A DNA stretch of 64,000 bases, from assembly GCF_003285545.1 (NCBI RefSeq), contig NZ_QLNV01000002.1, positions 124,001 to 188,000 of the forward strand, in the 5' to 3' direction. Numbering within the stretch: the stretch's first letter is position 1; the number at the start of each line of letters is the position of its first letter. The DNA is from Sinomicrobium soli (GTDB lineage: Bacteria; Bacteroidota; Bacteroidia; Flavobacteriales; Flavobacteriaceae). The notes under the pieces were generated by a model, which was given only the letters and a program-made list of their open reading frames with translations, had not been told where the DNA came from and did no database searches. Below are positions 27,401 through 34,293 of the stretch, in pieces. A program made the translations under genes and the position numbers.

Positions 27401-27543
27401 TCGATAACTGTTCCTGTCACTAAGTATTGTTTATTTATTTGCAAAGGCAGCGATGCCCTAATTGGCACTGGTAGGTTAAGTAAAATCAAGGCAATAGTTA
27501 TGGAGCACCAGCAGGACAGGCCTGCTAATGTTGCGTGTTTCAT
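24490..27543 (-). CDS. SusC/RagA-family TonB-linked outer membrane protein
   Basis: The 1017-residue protein has an N-terminal hydrophobic signal, then a carboxypeptidase-like domain (VTGTVIDESGLPLPGVNII), a TonB-box-like ASLDEVVVNAGY, a plug domain (VNNPLAALQGRMTGV, ATAIYGSRGANGVVLITTKKG) and a beta-barrel ending RMVTASVHLQF with a terminal phenylalanine. It forms the TonB-driven outer-membrane channel with the SusD encoded next. No carbohydrate-active enzyme is encoded nearby; the third operon gene is an amidohydrolase, so peptides or modified peptides are more likely cargo than glycans. That is inference. Confidence 0.94.
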   Translation of the reverse strand: MKHATLAGLSCWCSITIALILLNLPVPIRASLPLQINKQYLVTGTVIDESGLPLPGVNIIIKGTKSGTMSDTDGAFSLRVSSADILVFSYVGFKKIEVSVNGLEVLNVQMAEDVASLDEVVVNAGYYSVKERERTGSIVRVTAEDIEKQPVNNPLAALQGRMTGVDIRQTTGIPGGGFNIQIRGRNSIAAGNNPLYIVDGVPVSSERLDSYSSIFPYEIGVDPLNTINPNNIQSIEILKDADATAIYGSRGANGVVLITTKKGKAGRTQIDINVQTGIGEASNKMKLLNTEQYLEMRYEALANDGAEPVKNIDPDLLLWDQNRYTDWQEKLFGGAASITDIQGFVSGGNQQTSFRFGGGVRKENTVFPGDFGYRKIMGSLNLSHRSENQRLRAELSITYGKDKNNLFNNNLVENALKLAPNAPGLYDNEGNLNWEVNDEGITTFLNPLAPMLNTQEVLSNNLIVNSVLSYELLKDLQLKVSAGYTDFKQHETILTTKDSYKPELRPYRDYSHRRLNQEGNSWIIEPQLNYSKSIKNSNFDFLIGATWQRRLNVVFGIDAYGYSSEVLLNNINAALESSILRDFQNEYKYNAIYGRIGYNYKKRYFINLTGRRDGSSRFGPGKQFANFGAVGAAWIFSEEILIKNTIPFLSFGKIRGSYGTTGNDGIGDYGFLSTYSAITQPLNFRGNGGLYPTRLANSDYSWETNKKLEGALDLGFIKDRILLSVNWYRNRSSNQLVGYRLPYITGFNSVQANLPATVQNTGWEFQLTTTNIRSQDVAWTTNVNLTIPKNKLVDYPNIEVTPYASTYEIGKSLNIRKLYQFQEVNPETGLYEVVDINEDGRYTIDDRVAIITMDRNYYGGFQNTFNYKGFRVDFLLEFVKQKGLGELGNYFPGFTPVYDIGGNVPIEFIKRWQKSGDLTNVQKYSQAASNLTPYNLARESTLNVVDASFIRLKNISLAYNFQGQLLEKLNLNQLGVSIQAQNLWTWTNYFGLDPQSPGSRTTLPALRMVTASVHLQF

Positions 27544-27978
27544 AATTTAAATGTTTTGAGTGTTAGTATATAAAGTGGCTATACCTCAGGTTGCGCAAAT
27601 CCTGGTATAGCATGTTATTAAACGAAGGTCTGTTTGGGTTTTGGTTGTTACTTTTCCTTATGCGTCGTTCTCACCTGAACAAAGAAACTTTTACAGAAAA
27701 TCCTATATCCCGCCTGAACAAAATTTTAAAATATGGAATACAATCAAAGCCGGTTGTATCCCGTAGCAAAAAAGAATCGCCGATCAATAGTGCCAGGGAG
27801 ATACTGTTTAAGAGCAGTTTATACCGGGTTTTTAGGTTTTTTCCTAAAGAGTAGATCGAATGTAGAGACCAAGTAGTTGAACATTATGGTAACAGTATTT
27901 TTGGTTGGTATTTTCATAATACACGGGTATTAATACGTGTTATGGTTATTGGCTAAGAAGAGTACTAAAAACACCACC

Positions 27979-28178
27979 AAAAAAGTGGGCGTGGAACTCA
28001 ACTTATTGTATCAGAGGTACTGGCATACCCGCACACAGATAAGAGAGCCCACGCCCGGGTCGTGAGCCTTCGACTTATCCTCTTGTGTGCTTGAAAAGTG
28101 CCAGTTTTCTGATACAAGATTCAAAGCGAATAGCTTCTAATATTTTGCTCCATTTAGAAGTTTCGCAATTTATGCAAT
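27979..28178 (-). ncRNA. ssrS: Structured small RNA of about 200 nt, candidate 6S RNA (6S-Flavo type)
   Basis: Nested arms form one long interrupted hairpin: TTGTATCAGA (28006-28015) with TCTGATACAA (28108-28117), ACTGGCA with TGCCAGT, GCACACA (28031-28037) with TGTGTGC (28084-28090), and GATAAG (28038-28043) with CTTATC (28074-28079). On the minus strand a near-consensus promoter starts it at about 28178. The 3-prime end is CCACGCCCAC followed by six T (27979-27984). That end can pair with GGGCGTGG in the top of the long hairpin (complement of 28049-28056), giving a terminator or an alternative fold. Length, rod-like shape and a terminator suit a 6S RNA, which binds RNA polymerase. The family name rests on shape and partial memory; a long attenuating leader of susC is the alternative. 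Confidence 0.5.
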
Positions 28179-28184
28179 AAGGAC

Positions 28185-28215
28185 CAAATATAGCAAAATA
28201 ATTTTTTAATACAAA
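28185..28215 (-). promoter_or_regulatory. Consensus Bacteroidota promoter of the small RNA
   Basis: The minus strand reads TTTG (28212-28215), exactly 19 bases, then TATATTTG (28185-28192), matching both consensus boxes. It faces the structured RNA and lies upstream of and divergent to the XRE gene. Confidence 0.75.
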
Positions 28216-28257
28216 TATGTATCGAATAAATATATCATTTTTCTCAAATTTTACTGT

Positions 28258-28620
28258 ATGAGAAGATACAGTGAGGCAGAATTGGACCTGTTAAATGTGC
28301 AGATAGGATGTGTTTTAAAGCTGGCCAGGTTGAAAGAGGACCTGTCACAGTTTGTACTTGCTGAAAGATTGGATTCCAACCCTACAATGATAGGGAGAGT
28401 GGAAAGATATGAACACGCCAGTCCGTGGGACAAGATATATTTGATAAGCCAGGAATTGAATATTGAGTTTTGTGACTTATTCGTCCTAAAGAGCAAAGAA
28501 GAGTTATTATCGATTGTCAAGGATAGTTTTAATCTCGAAAAGAAATTGACAAAAGAAAAGGAACGGTATTATAAATCCCTGGAGCAGGTTATCATAAGAA
28601 AATACGAAGCCCTTGAATGA
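28258..28620 (+). CDS. XRE-family helix-turn-helix regulator
   Basis: The 120-residue protein has an N-terminal helix-turn-helix of the Cro/CI type (LKLARLKEDLSQFVLAERLDSNPTMIGRVERYEHAS, about residues 21-56) and a C-terminal basic, coiled-coil-like helix (EKKLTKEKERYYKSLEQVIIRKYEALE). It is short enough to be a simple repressor or activator without a ligand domain. It is divergent from the small-RNA promoter and from the susC operon, so it could regulate either. Its targets are not evident. Confidence 0.78.
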   Translation: MRRYSEAELDLLNVQIGCVLKLARLKEDLSQFVLAERLDSNPTMIGRVERYEHASPWDKIYLISQELNIEFCDLFVLKSKEELLSIVKDSFNLEKKLTKEKERYYKSLEQVIIRKYEALE

Positions 28621-28928
28621 AAATAACCCGACTGCGGCCCTTCTGAGCACAGCGGAAACAAGTATGCCGGAACGATCGCATCCCTTATCAGCTGTAAAAC
28701 CGACTGGTTTCTGTTAGAGACCGACCGGTTTCTATGAGTATATGTGGTGAGAAGGTTCGTTAAGCAATAACACGCAGAACTTATTGGCGCCATCAGGAAT
28801 TATCCGGCTTATCCTGACGGAGACTTACCAAATAAAAAAGTAAATTTTAACCACATAACCAACCTTCTTTTTTAGAATAAGATTTTATTTTATATATTGT
28901 AGTAATTTTCTTTAAAAACTACAACTCA
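28621..28928. other. Intergenic region with paired direct repeat
   Basis: This 308-base stretch contains two 14-bp near-identical repeats 21 bp apart (28699-28733) and, near its right end, TAATTTTC (28913-28920), a 7-of-8 -7 box for the zinc-ribbon gene. No gene was recognised; small frames here have no protein-like features. Confidence 0.5.
28699..28733 (+). promoter_or_regulatory. Two direct repeats with 21-bp period, possible operator
   Basis: ACCGACTGGTTTCT (28699-28712) and ACCGACCGGTTTCT (28720-28733) differ at one base and are spaced exactly two helical turns apart; each is itself partly palindromic (ACCGNCYGGT). They lie between the XRE gene and the zinc-ribbon gene. Confidence 0.35.
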
Positions 28929-29279
28929 ATGCCGGCAAGAAAATGTCTTGAATGCGGACAGCCTGTTTCCGGGCGTATGGACAAGAAGTTCTGCGGAGAC
29001 TATTGCAGGAACTCCTATAACAACAGGCTCAACAGGGACAGCAGGAACCTCATGAGAAGTATTAACAATAAACTGAGAAAAAATTACCGTATACTGGCAG
29101 CATTAAACCCGCAGGACAAGACGAGGACCACCAAGCTCAGGTTGCTGGAAAGAGGGTTTGATTTCGGGTATTTTACACATACCTACACCACCAGGAACGG
29201 TAAAACCTATTACTTCCTGTACGACCTGGGATACCTGCCCCTCGGGAACGACCTTTACATGCTGGTAAAACAATTATAA
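28929..29279 (+). CDS. Small zinc-ribbon protein of unknown function
   Basis: The 116-residue protein begins with a zinc ribbon (CLECGQPV at residues 5-12, then KKFCGDYCRNSYNNR), the pattern of DUF2116-like zinc-ribbon proteins, where the second pair is followed by RNSYNN. The middle is basic and helical (RSINNKLRKNYRILAALNP) and the end is rich in aromatic residues (YTTRNGKTYYFLYDLGYLPL). Such proteins are widespread in Bacteroidota without known function; nucleic acid binding is plausible. The gene converges with the CBS gene, with only 2 bases between the stops. Confidence 0.7.
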   Translation: MPARKCLECGQPVSGRMDKKFCGDYCRNSYNNRLNRDSRNLMRSINNKLRKNYRILAALNPQDKTRTTKLRLLERGFDFGYFTHTYTTRNGKTYYFLYDLGYLPLGNDLYMLVKQL

Positions 29280-29281
29280 GA

Positions 29282-29746
29282 TCATCTCCAGTTATGCCCG
29301 CTGATACGCAGCGCTGCCAGCATCACGTCTTTCCGGCTGATCTGCCCGATAAGATACCCGTTTTCCACCACGGGAAACCGACGGTGCCTGGTCCGGTAAA
29401 ACTGTGAAGCCGCATCAAAAATATTGGCATCCGCAGCGATGGTCATGACATCCGTAGACATATATTTGCCCACTGTCATGTCGCATATCGGCATATTGAA
29501 ATAGCGCCCCTCGGATATCTGCTTCATGCAATCACTGTCGGAAATGATTCCTATAAGCTTTCCCCTGTCATCCACAATCGGGGCACCGGTAATCCTGTTC
29601 TTCATAAAACCCTCCATTACCTCCAGTAATGTCTGTTCCGGTGAAAAAGTCACCAGTTTCCTCGTCATGTGATCCGCCACATTGATGGAATGGAAATAAT
29701 CTCTCTTTATTTCCTCCCTTGCTCCTTGAAAACTTTTAATTGCCAT
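29282..29746 (-). CDS. CBS-domain protein
   Basis: The 154-residue protein consists of two CBS motifs after a short N-terminal extension: DHMTRKLVTFSPEQTLLEVMEGFMKNRITGAPIVDDRGKLIGIISDSD (about residues 25-72) and KYMSTDVMTIAADANIFDAASQFYRTRHRRFPVVENGYLIGQISRKDV (about 93-141). Paired CBS motifs form a Bateman module that binds adenine nucleotides such as AMP or ATP and usually regulates a partner. There is no enzyme domain attached and no obvious partner gene adjacent. Cytosolic. Confidence 0.9.
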   Translation of the reverse strand: MAIKSFQGAREEIKRDYFHSINVADHMTRKLVTFSPEQTLLEVMEGFMKNRITGAPIVDDRGKLIGIISDSDCMKQISEGRYFNMPICDMTVGKYMSTDVMTIAADANIFDAASQFYRTRHRRFPVVENGYLIGQISRKDVMLAALRISGHNWR

Positions 29747-29991
29747 GGTCGTTTAGTTTATCGGGTTAAACAATAAATATAACAATTTTTAATTAATTAT
29801 ACTAATAAATAAACATAATAAATCATAAAAAAATAACATATTATTACAATAATCAGGTTATATCCCTAAGAAAAGAGACAGTGTCATCCCAACCACAGTG
29901 CCGGTCCCGGCTCCGTGCTTCACACCTCCAACTCCACATAATAATTCGTATTTTGTAACCTGAAATCACTAATCTCTAAAGGGCTACATCC

Positions 29992-32280
29992 ATGAAACGT
30001 TACGCTGCTCCGCTTTCACTACTGCTCCTCTGTGCCGCCGTGTACTGGTCGTTCTACAGTATAATGCCACAGGCTTATACCAAGGTAAATGCTCCCGAAA
30101 ACAGCTTTTCCACAGAACGGGCCCTGCTTCACGTACGTGCCATATCGAAAAAACCGCATTACGTCGGGGCTGAAGCCCATGAAGAAGTCAGGGACTACCT
30201 GGTCTCCGAACTGGAAAAACTCGGTCTGGCCCCGGAGATACAGGAAGGTTACACCTCGGGAAACTGGGGCAATATCAGTAAAGCTGATAATATTATCGCT
30301 ACGATAAAAGGGAGCGGCAATGGCAATGCCCTGATGTTGTTATCACATTACGACAGTGCCCCGCATTCGTCGTTCGGGGCCAGTGATGCCGGCAGTGGCG
30401 TTGCTGCGATCCTCGAAGGAATAAGAGCCTATCTTTCGGAAGGTCTCGCCCCGGAAAACGACATTATCATCATGTTTTCCGACGCAGAGGAACTGGGGCT
30501 CAACGGTGCAAAATTATTTGTTTCCCGGCATCCCGTAGCCAAAGAGGTAAAACTCGTCCTCAATTTCGAGGCGCGGGGCAGCGGGGGCCCCAGCTTCATG
30601 CTTCCGGAGACCAACAGGGGGAATTCCGGGCTCATAAAAGCCTTTGCCCAGGCACGCCCCCGCTATCCCGTAGCCAGCTCGCTGATGTACAGCGTCTATA
30701 AAATACTCCCCAATGACACCGATCTGACCGTATTTCGCGAAGACGGCGATATCGATGGGTTTAACTTTGCCTTCATAGATGACCACTACGATTACCATAC
30801 CGCACTGGATACCGGACCGAGGCTCGACCGGACCACTCTCGAGCATCAGGGTGCCTATCTTATGCCCCTGCTCCGCTTTTTTGCCGATTCGGATATAGCA
30901 AACCTGAAAGATGACCGCGACCATGTCTTTTTTAACGCTCCCGGGGCCGTTGTCATACATTATCCCTTCTCCTGGATATGGCCTGTGAATATACTGGCCC
31001 TCATTCTTTTTATAGGTGCTCTCGTTTACGGATTCCGGAAGAAAGTACTCCGTGCCGGTGAAATTTTCCGGGGGGCCATTCCCTTCCTCTCCGCCCTGCT
31101 CCTCTGCGGACTTACAGGATATTTCAGCTGGCCGGTACTGCTGAGCCTGTATCCGGGATATGCCGACATCCTTCAGGGGTTTCCCTATAACGGCCACACC
31201 TATATCGCTGCATTTGCCCTGTTGAGTACGGCAATCTGCCTGATACTGTATCACGGTTTCCGAAAGCTTAAAGCTGCCAATCTGCTCGTTGTTCCCATCC
31301 TGGTTTGGCTGCTGCTCTGTACCGCCCTCGGGCACTATCTGAAAGGGGCCTCCTTTTTTATCATACCCGTATATTTCGCATTGTTTTCCTTATTCGCCCT
31401 TATCCGCCGGGAAAAGCCCCGGATCCTCCTGATGACGCTGCTGGCCCTGCCGGCCATATGGCTGTTCTCTCCCCTGATCCGGATGTTTCCGGTAGGGCTC
31501 GGACTGAAAATGATCGTGGCATCCACACTGCTTACCGTATTGCTTTTTGTACTCCTGCTCCCGGTCATCGCCTCTTACCGCCAGAACCATAAACTCGCAC
31601 TCCTCACGGCAGTCATTGCTGCCGTACTTCTAACCGTGGCCCATACCACCTCGGATTTTGATAAGGAACATCCCAGGCCCGACAGCCTGGTATACCTGCT
31701 GGACACCGATACCGGGAAAGCCCACTGGGCTACCTACGACCAGGTTCCCGGAAAATGGATCTCCTCCTATTTTCCTCAAAAGGACAGCCTGAAGGCAGAT
31801 ACCACCTGGGTGACATTCGGCAGCAAGTACCTCAATACATTTACCCATACGGCAGAGGCCCCCGCTAAGAACATCCTTCCCCCGGAGGTCGAGATACTGC
31901 ACGACACCGTTGCAGGTAACGAACGTCTCATAGAGGTCTGCATCACTCCGGAACGGCACGTAAACCGGCTCGATGTCTTCTCCGCCGCCATCATCCTTTC
32001 CTGTACGGTAAACGGTGCTGCACTGCCTGCTGCCTACCTGGAGGACAAGCGAAGGGGTGAACGGCTTTTCTCCCATTTTATTACCGGTGATACATACACC
32101 GAAATACAACTGCGCCTGCCCCCGGGCGAAAAACCACAGCTCACCCTGTACGAGTCGTCCTTTGACCTCCTGGAACACCCCCTGTTCTCGGTAGCTCCCA
32201 GGCCCGAAGGCCATATCCCGAAACCTTTTGTACTCAACGATGCCGTTATCCTTCGAAAAACCGTAAATTTCGGCCATTAA
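29992..32280 (+). CDS. Membrane-anchored M28-family metallopeptidase
   Basis: The 762-residue protein has an N-terminal membrane helix (residues 5-25), an extracytoplasmic M28 peptidase domain and then about eight membrane helices (residues 320-560) and a C-terminal soluble domain. Zinc ligands of the M28 kind are visible: His119 in LLSHYDS, Asp132 in SDAGSG, the Glu166/Glu167 pair in DAEELG, and a histidine in DDHYDYHTALDT near residue 263. The layout resembles the ER metallopeptidase branch of M28. It is probably an aminopeptidase acting in the periplasm. It is monocistronic. Confidence 0.9.
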   Translation: MKRYAAPLSLLLLCAAVYWSFYSIMPQAYTKVNAPENSFSTERALLHVRAISKKPHYVGAEAHEEVRDYLVSELEKLGLAPEIQEGYTSGNWGNISKADNIIATIKGSGNGNALMLLSHYDSAPHSSFGASDAGSGVAAILEGIRAYLSEGLAPENDIIIMFSDAEELGLNGAKLFVSRHPVAKEVKLVLNFEARGSGGPSFMLPETNRGNSGLIKAFAQARPRYPVASSLMYSVYKILPNDTDLTVFREDGDIDGFNFAFIDDHYDYHTALDTGPRLDRTTLEHQGAYLMPLLRFFADSDIANLKDDRDHVFFNAPGAVVIHYPFSWIWPVNILALILFIGALVYGFRKKVLRAGEIFRGAIPFLSALLLCGLTGYFSWPVLLSLYPGYADILQGFPYNGHTYIAAFALLSTAICLILYHGFRKLKAANLLVVPILVWLLLCTALGHYLKGASFFIIPVYFALFSLFALIRREKPRILLMTLLALPAIWLFSPLIRMFPVGLGLKMIVASTLLTVLLFVLLLPVIASYRQNHKLALLTAVIAAVLLTVAHTTSDFDKEHPRPDSLVYLLDTDTGKAHWATYDQVPGKWISSYFPQKDSLKADTTWVTFGSKYLNTFTHTAEAPAKNILPPEVEILHDTVAGNERLIEVCITPERHVNRLDVFSAAIILSCTVNGAALPAAYLEDKRRGERLFSHFITGDTYTEIQLRLPPGEKPQLTLYESSFDLLEHPLFSVAPRPEGHIPKPFVLNDAVILRKTVNFGH

Positions 32281-32378
32281 CAACCCGTATGAAAGCCCAT
32301 AATGGGCATTTAGCAAAAATGGCCAATACTAACCAATATAAACAAAGCCAAACCAATGGCTTATGATTTTTTGTATAG

Positions 32379-33173
32379 ATGAAAATAGCTATTTTAGGCT
32401 GCGGATGGCTGGGGCTACCCTTAGGCAGCGTATTACATCAGAAAGGAGATACCGTGAACGGCTCGGTAACTTCGCCGGAAAAGACAGGAGACCTGGTCAG
32501 GAAAGGTATTGTTCCCTTTGTCATACGGGTATCCCGAAACGGTATCGAAGGGCCTTTTTCAGATTTTATGCGCAGCGCGGATGTGCTCATTATTGCCCTT
32601 CCGCCCCGGCTGAGAAAGGCGGAAAGCGGGAGTTTTGTACAAAAGATCAGCACGGTACTCGAAGCCCTGGACGAAAACGGGACAGACAAAATACTTTTTA
32701 TAAGCAGTACTTCGGTATATGCCGATAACAATACCACCGTTACCGAACATACCCGGCCCGAGCCGGAAAGGGAAAGCGGGAAACAGTTGCTGGCCTGTGA
32801 GACGCTGATAAGGAATTACAGCAACAGGGCCACCATACTGCGTTTCGGCGGACTGATAGCAGAGGACCGGCAACCGGTATACCACCTGTCGGGAAAAACC
32901 GGGATCCCCAATGGTATGGCCCCGGTAAATCTCATTCACCGGGACGATTGTATCGGCATCATCCGCGAGATTCTCCGGCAGGAACAGTGGGGCATGACAT
33001 TTAATGCTACATACCCCAGGCACCCGTCCCGGAAAGCATACTACACGGAAAAAGCCATAGAACTCGGGCTCGTCCCGCCGGACTTCTCCGGCAGTACAAC
33101 GGTACGCGGCAAGATCATATCCCCGGCGTATTTGTCCGATACCCTGCAATATGAATTTCAAAGGGATATCTGA
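32379..33173 (+). CDS. NAD(P)-dependent epimerase/dehydratase-like protein (YeeZ type)
   Basis: The 264-residue protein begins with an NAD(P)-binding motif in KIAILGCGWLGLPLG (GxGxxG, residues 7-12), then LIIALPP, a YISSTSVY-like ILFISSTSVYADN region and the short C-terminal part found in the YeeZ/YbjT-like branch of the extended SDR superfamily. The reduced length compared with sugar epimerases (about 310) and the lack of a clear YxxxK make the reaction uncertain. It follows the M28 gene by about 100 bases, with a small inverted repeat (GCCCATAATGGGC) in between. Confidence 0.78.
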   Translation: MKIAILGCGWLGLPLGSVLHQKGDTVNGSVTSPEKTGDLVRKGIVPFVIRVSRNGIEGPFSDFMRSADVLIIALPPRLRKAESGSFVQKISTVLEALDENGTDKILFISSTSVYADNNTTVTEHTRPEPERESGKQLLACETLIRNYSNRATILRFGGLIAEDRQPVYHLSGKTGIPNGMAPVNLIHRDDCIGIIREILRQEQWGMTFNATYPRHPSRKAYYTEKAIELGLVPPDFSGSTTVRGKIISPAYLSDTLQYEFQRDI

Positions 33174-33178
33174 GTGCA

Positions 33179-33214
33179 TTCCCGCCCGGCAGACAGGTTT
33201 TTCCGGGCCGGGAA
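33179..33214 (+). terminator. GC-rich hairpin after the epimerase-like gene
   Basis: TTCCCGCCCGG near 33179 pairs, with one bulged base, with CCGGGCCGGGAA ending at 33214. There is no T-run after it, so it is a weak terminator candidate. Confidence 0.35.
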
Positions 33215-33382
33215 GACCGTAAGCAGAAGATGGCCGCAGAGCGGGAAAACAGCCGGAATACAGTTGCCATACCTCCAGGAATATGACCGAAAAAACACAT
33301 AAAGTGACCCGGGGCAATACCCGGAGCCGGCCGGAAGGATAAAATTTAGATCGTTTCTGTACATTCCAATGCTATTTTTTTT

Positions 33383-33390
33383 TAGTTTTG
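33383..33390 (+). promoter_or_regulatory. -7 promoter element of the TPR-like periplasmic protein gene
   Basis: TAGTTTTG is an exact TAnnTTTG match 24 bases before the ATG at 33415. It overlaps an upstream in-frame ATG (33388), which therefore cannot be the start. Confidence 0.6.
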
Positions 33391-33414
33391 GAAACCTTAA
33401 TACGATCGCATCTT

Positions 33415-34128
33415 ATGAAAAAAATTGCAATTCTGGCCGTTTTCTCATCATTTCTCATGGCAAACGGACAAAACGATCTCAAAAAGCACTACGAAGATTT
33501 CTACAAGCAGATGAGGGTACAGGGAGATATCCGGGGAGCCATCAACGCCCTTACGCACCTGTATGTTATCGCCCCTTCCGATGAACGAAAAGATACACTG
33601 GCCTTTCTCTATGCCAATTCAGGACAATACATGCAGGCCATTAACCTTCTCGGCACCGAAAAAGATGCCGCCGCATCCGACATGGCCGTAGACATCAAGG
33701 CACTTTCCCTGAAATCGCTCGACCAGCCGCAACTGGCCGTACAACAGTACGAAATACTTTTCGACAGAAAGCCCGATGCCTTTCTCGCTTATGAACTGGC
33801 CGACCTGAACCTGCAGATCGGAAAACTGGACGAGGCCCGAAAGAACATAGATTACGGACTTCAGAATGCCGAAGACGACATGAAGGTGCCCTTTTACGAA
33901 AGTAAACCTCCTTATGAAGTGCCGATAAAAGCCGCACTGACCTACGAAAAGGGTTTGCTTACTTACAATGAAGACAAGACCAATATAGATGAAGCCATAC
34001 AACTCATAGACCAGGCACTGACCCTGGCTCCGAACTTTAACCTGGCCAGGCAGATCAAACAGGCACTGACCAACCAGAAAAGCCAGTCGGAACAAAAAGC
34101 CCAGGCCGACGGAGAGGAAAAGGAGTAA
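33415..34128 (+). CDS. Periplasmic TPR-like repeat protein
   Basis: The 237-residue protein starts at the ATG at 33415, where MKKIAILAVFSSFLMANGQ forms a signal peptide. The mature part consists of helical repeats of TPR kind: AINALTHLYVIAPSDERKDTLAFLYANSGQYMQAINLL, AVQQYEILFDRKPDAFLAYELADLNLQIGKLDEARKNI and IDEAIQLIDQALTLAPNFNLARQIKQAL. The C-terminus is polar and charged. Such proteins serve as protein-binding scaffolds in the periplasm. The specific role is unknown. Two hairpins follow the gene. Confidence 0.82.
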   Translation: MKKIAILAVFSSFLMANGQNDLKKHYEDFYKQMRVQGDIRGAINALTHLYVIAPSDERKDTLAFLYANSGQYMQAINLLGTEKDAAASDMAVDIKALSLKSLDQPQLAVQQYEILFDRKPDAFLAYELADLNLQIGKLDEARKNIDYGLQNAEDDMKVPFYESKPPYEVPIKAALTYEKGLLTYNEDKTNIDEAIQLIDQALTLAPNFNLARQIKQALTNQKSQSEQKAQADGEEKE

Positions 34129-34196
34129 CCGACACGACACTTTTCCTGGCAAGCCCGTAAGGCAAACCGGAAAACTCCGTGAAGCACAAGAATACC

Positions 34197-34216
34197 CGAA
34201 GCAGAATGCTTCGGGA
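34197..34216 (+). terminator. Hairpin after the TPR-like gene
   Basis: CCGAAGCA and TGCTTCGG enclose a GAA loop in an 8-bp stem just after the TPR-like gene. There is no T-run, but together with the next hairpin it may end that transcript. Confidence 0.4.
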
Positions 34217-34231
34217 GTATATGGCATTAAA

Positions 34232-34264
34232 AACGGGCTGACCCTACAATAGGTTACGCCCGTT
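34232..34264 (+). terminator. Second hairpin before the 802-residue lipoprotein gene
   Basis: AACGGGC (34232-34238) pairs with GCCCGTT (34258-34264) over a 19-base loop, 30 bases before the next start codon. It could be a terminator part or a leader element. Confidence 0.35.
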
Positions 34265-34293
34265 GTACGTTATAAAATACAAGCCGAGGTCAA

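Larger units (their letters stand above)
27544..28257. other. Intergenic region with a structured RNA gene
   Basis: The left 435 bases (27544-27978) hold the leader of the susC operon. I found no exact TAnnTTTG promoter on the minus strand there. ACACG (27921-27925) and CGTGT (27936-27940) flank GTATTAATAC and could be a small operator. The right part carries the structured RNA (27979-28178) and its promoter. A plus-strand frame at 27591-27854 shows no protein-like features. Confidence 0.6.

Noticed and set aside
27591-27854. 87-codon plus-strand frame upstream of susC
   Set aside because: It has no recognisable domain, low-complexity basic content and no promoter, and lies in the susC leader.
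28006-28117. Integron attC-like or transposon-end hairpin
   Set aside because: A consensus promoter upstream and a T-run terminator downstream fit an RNA gene better, and there is no integrase or transposase with it.
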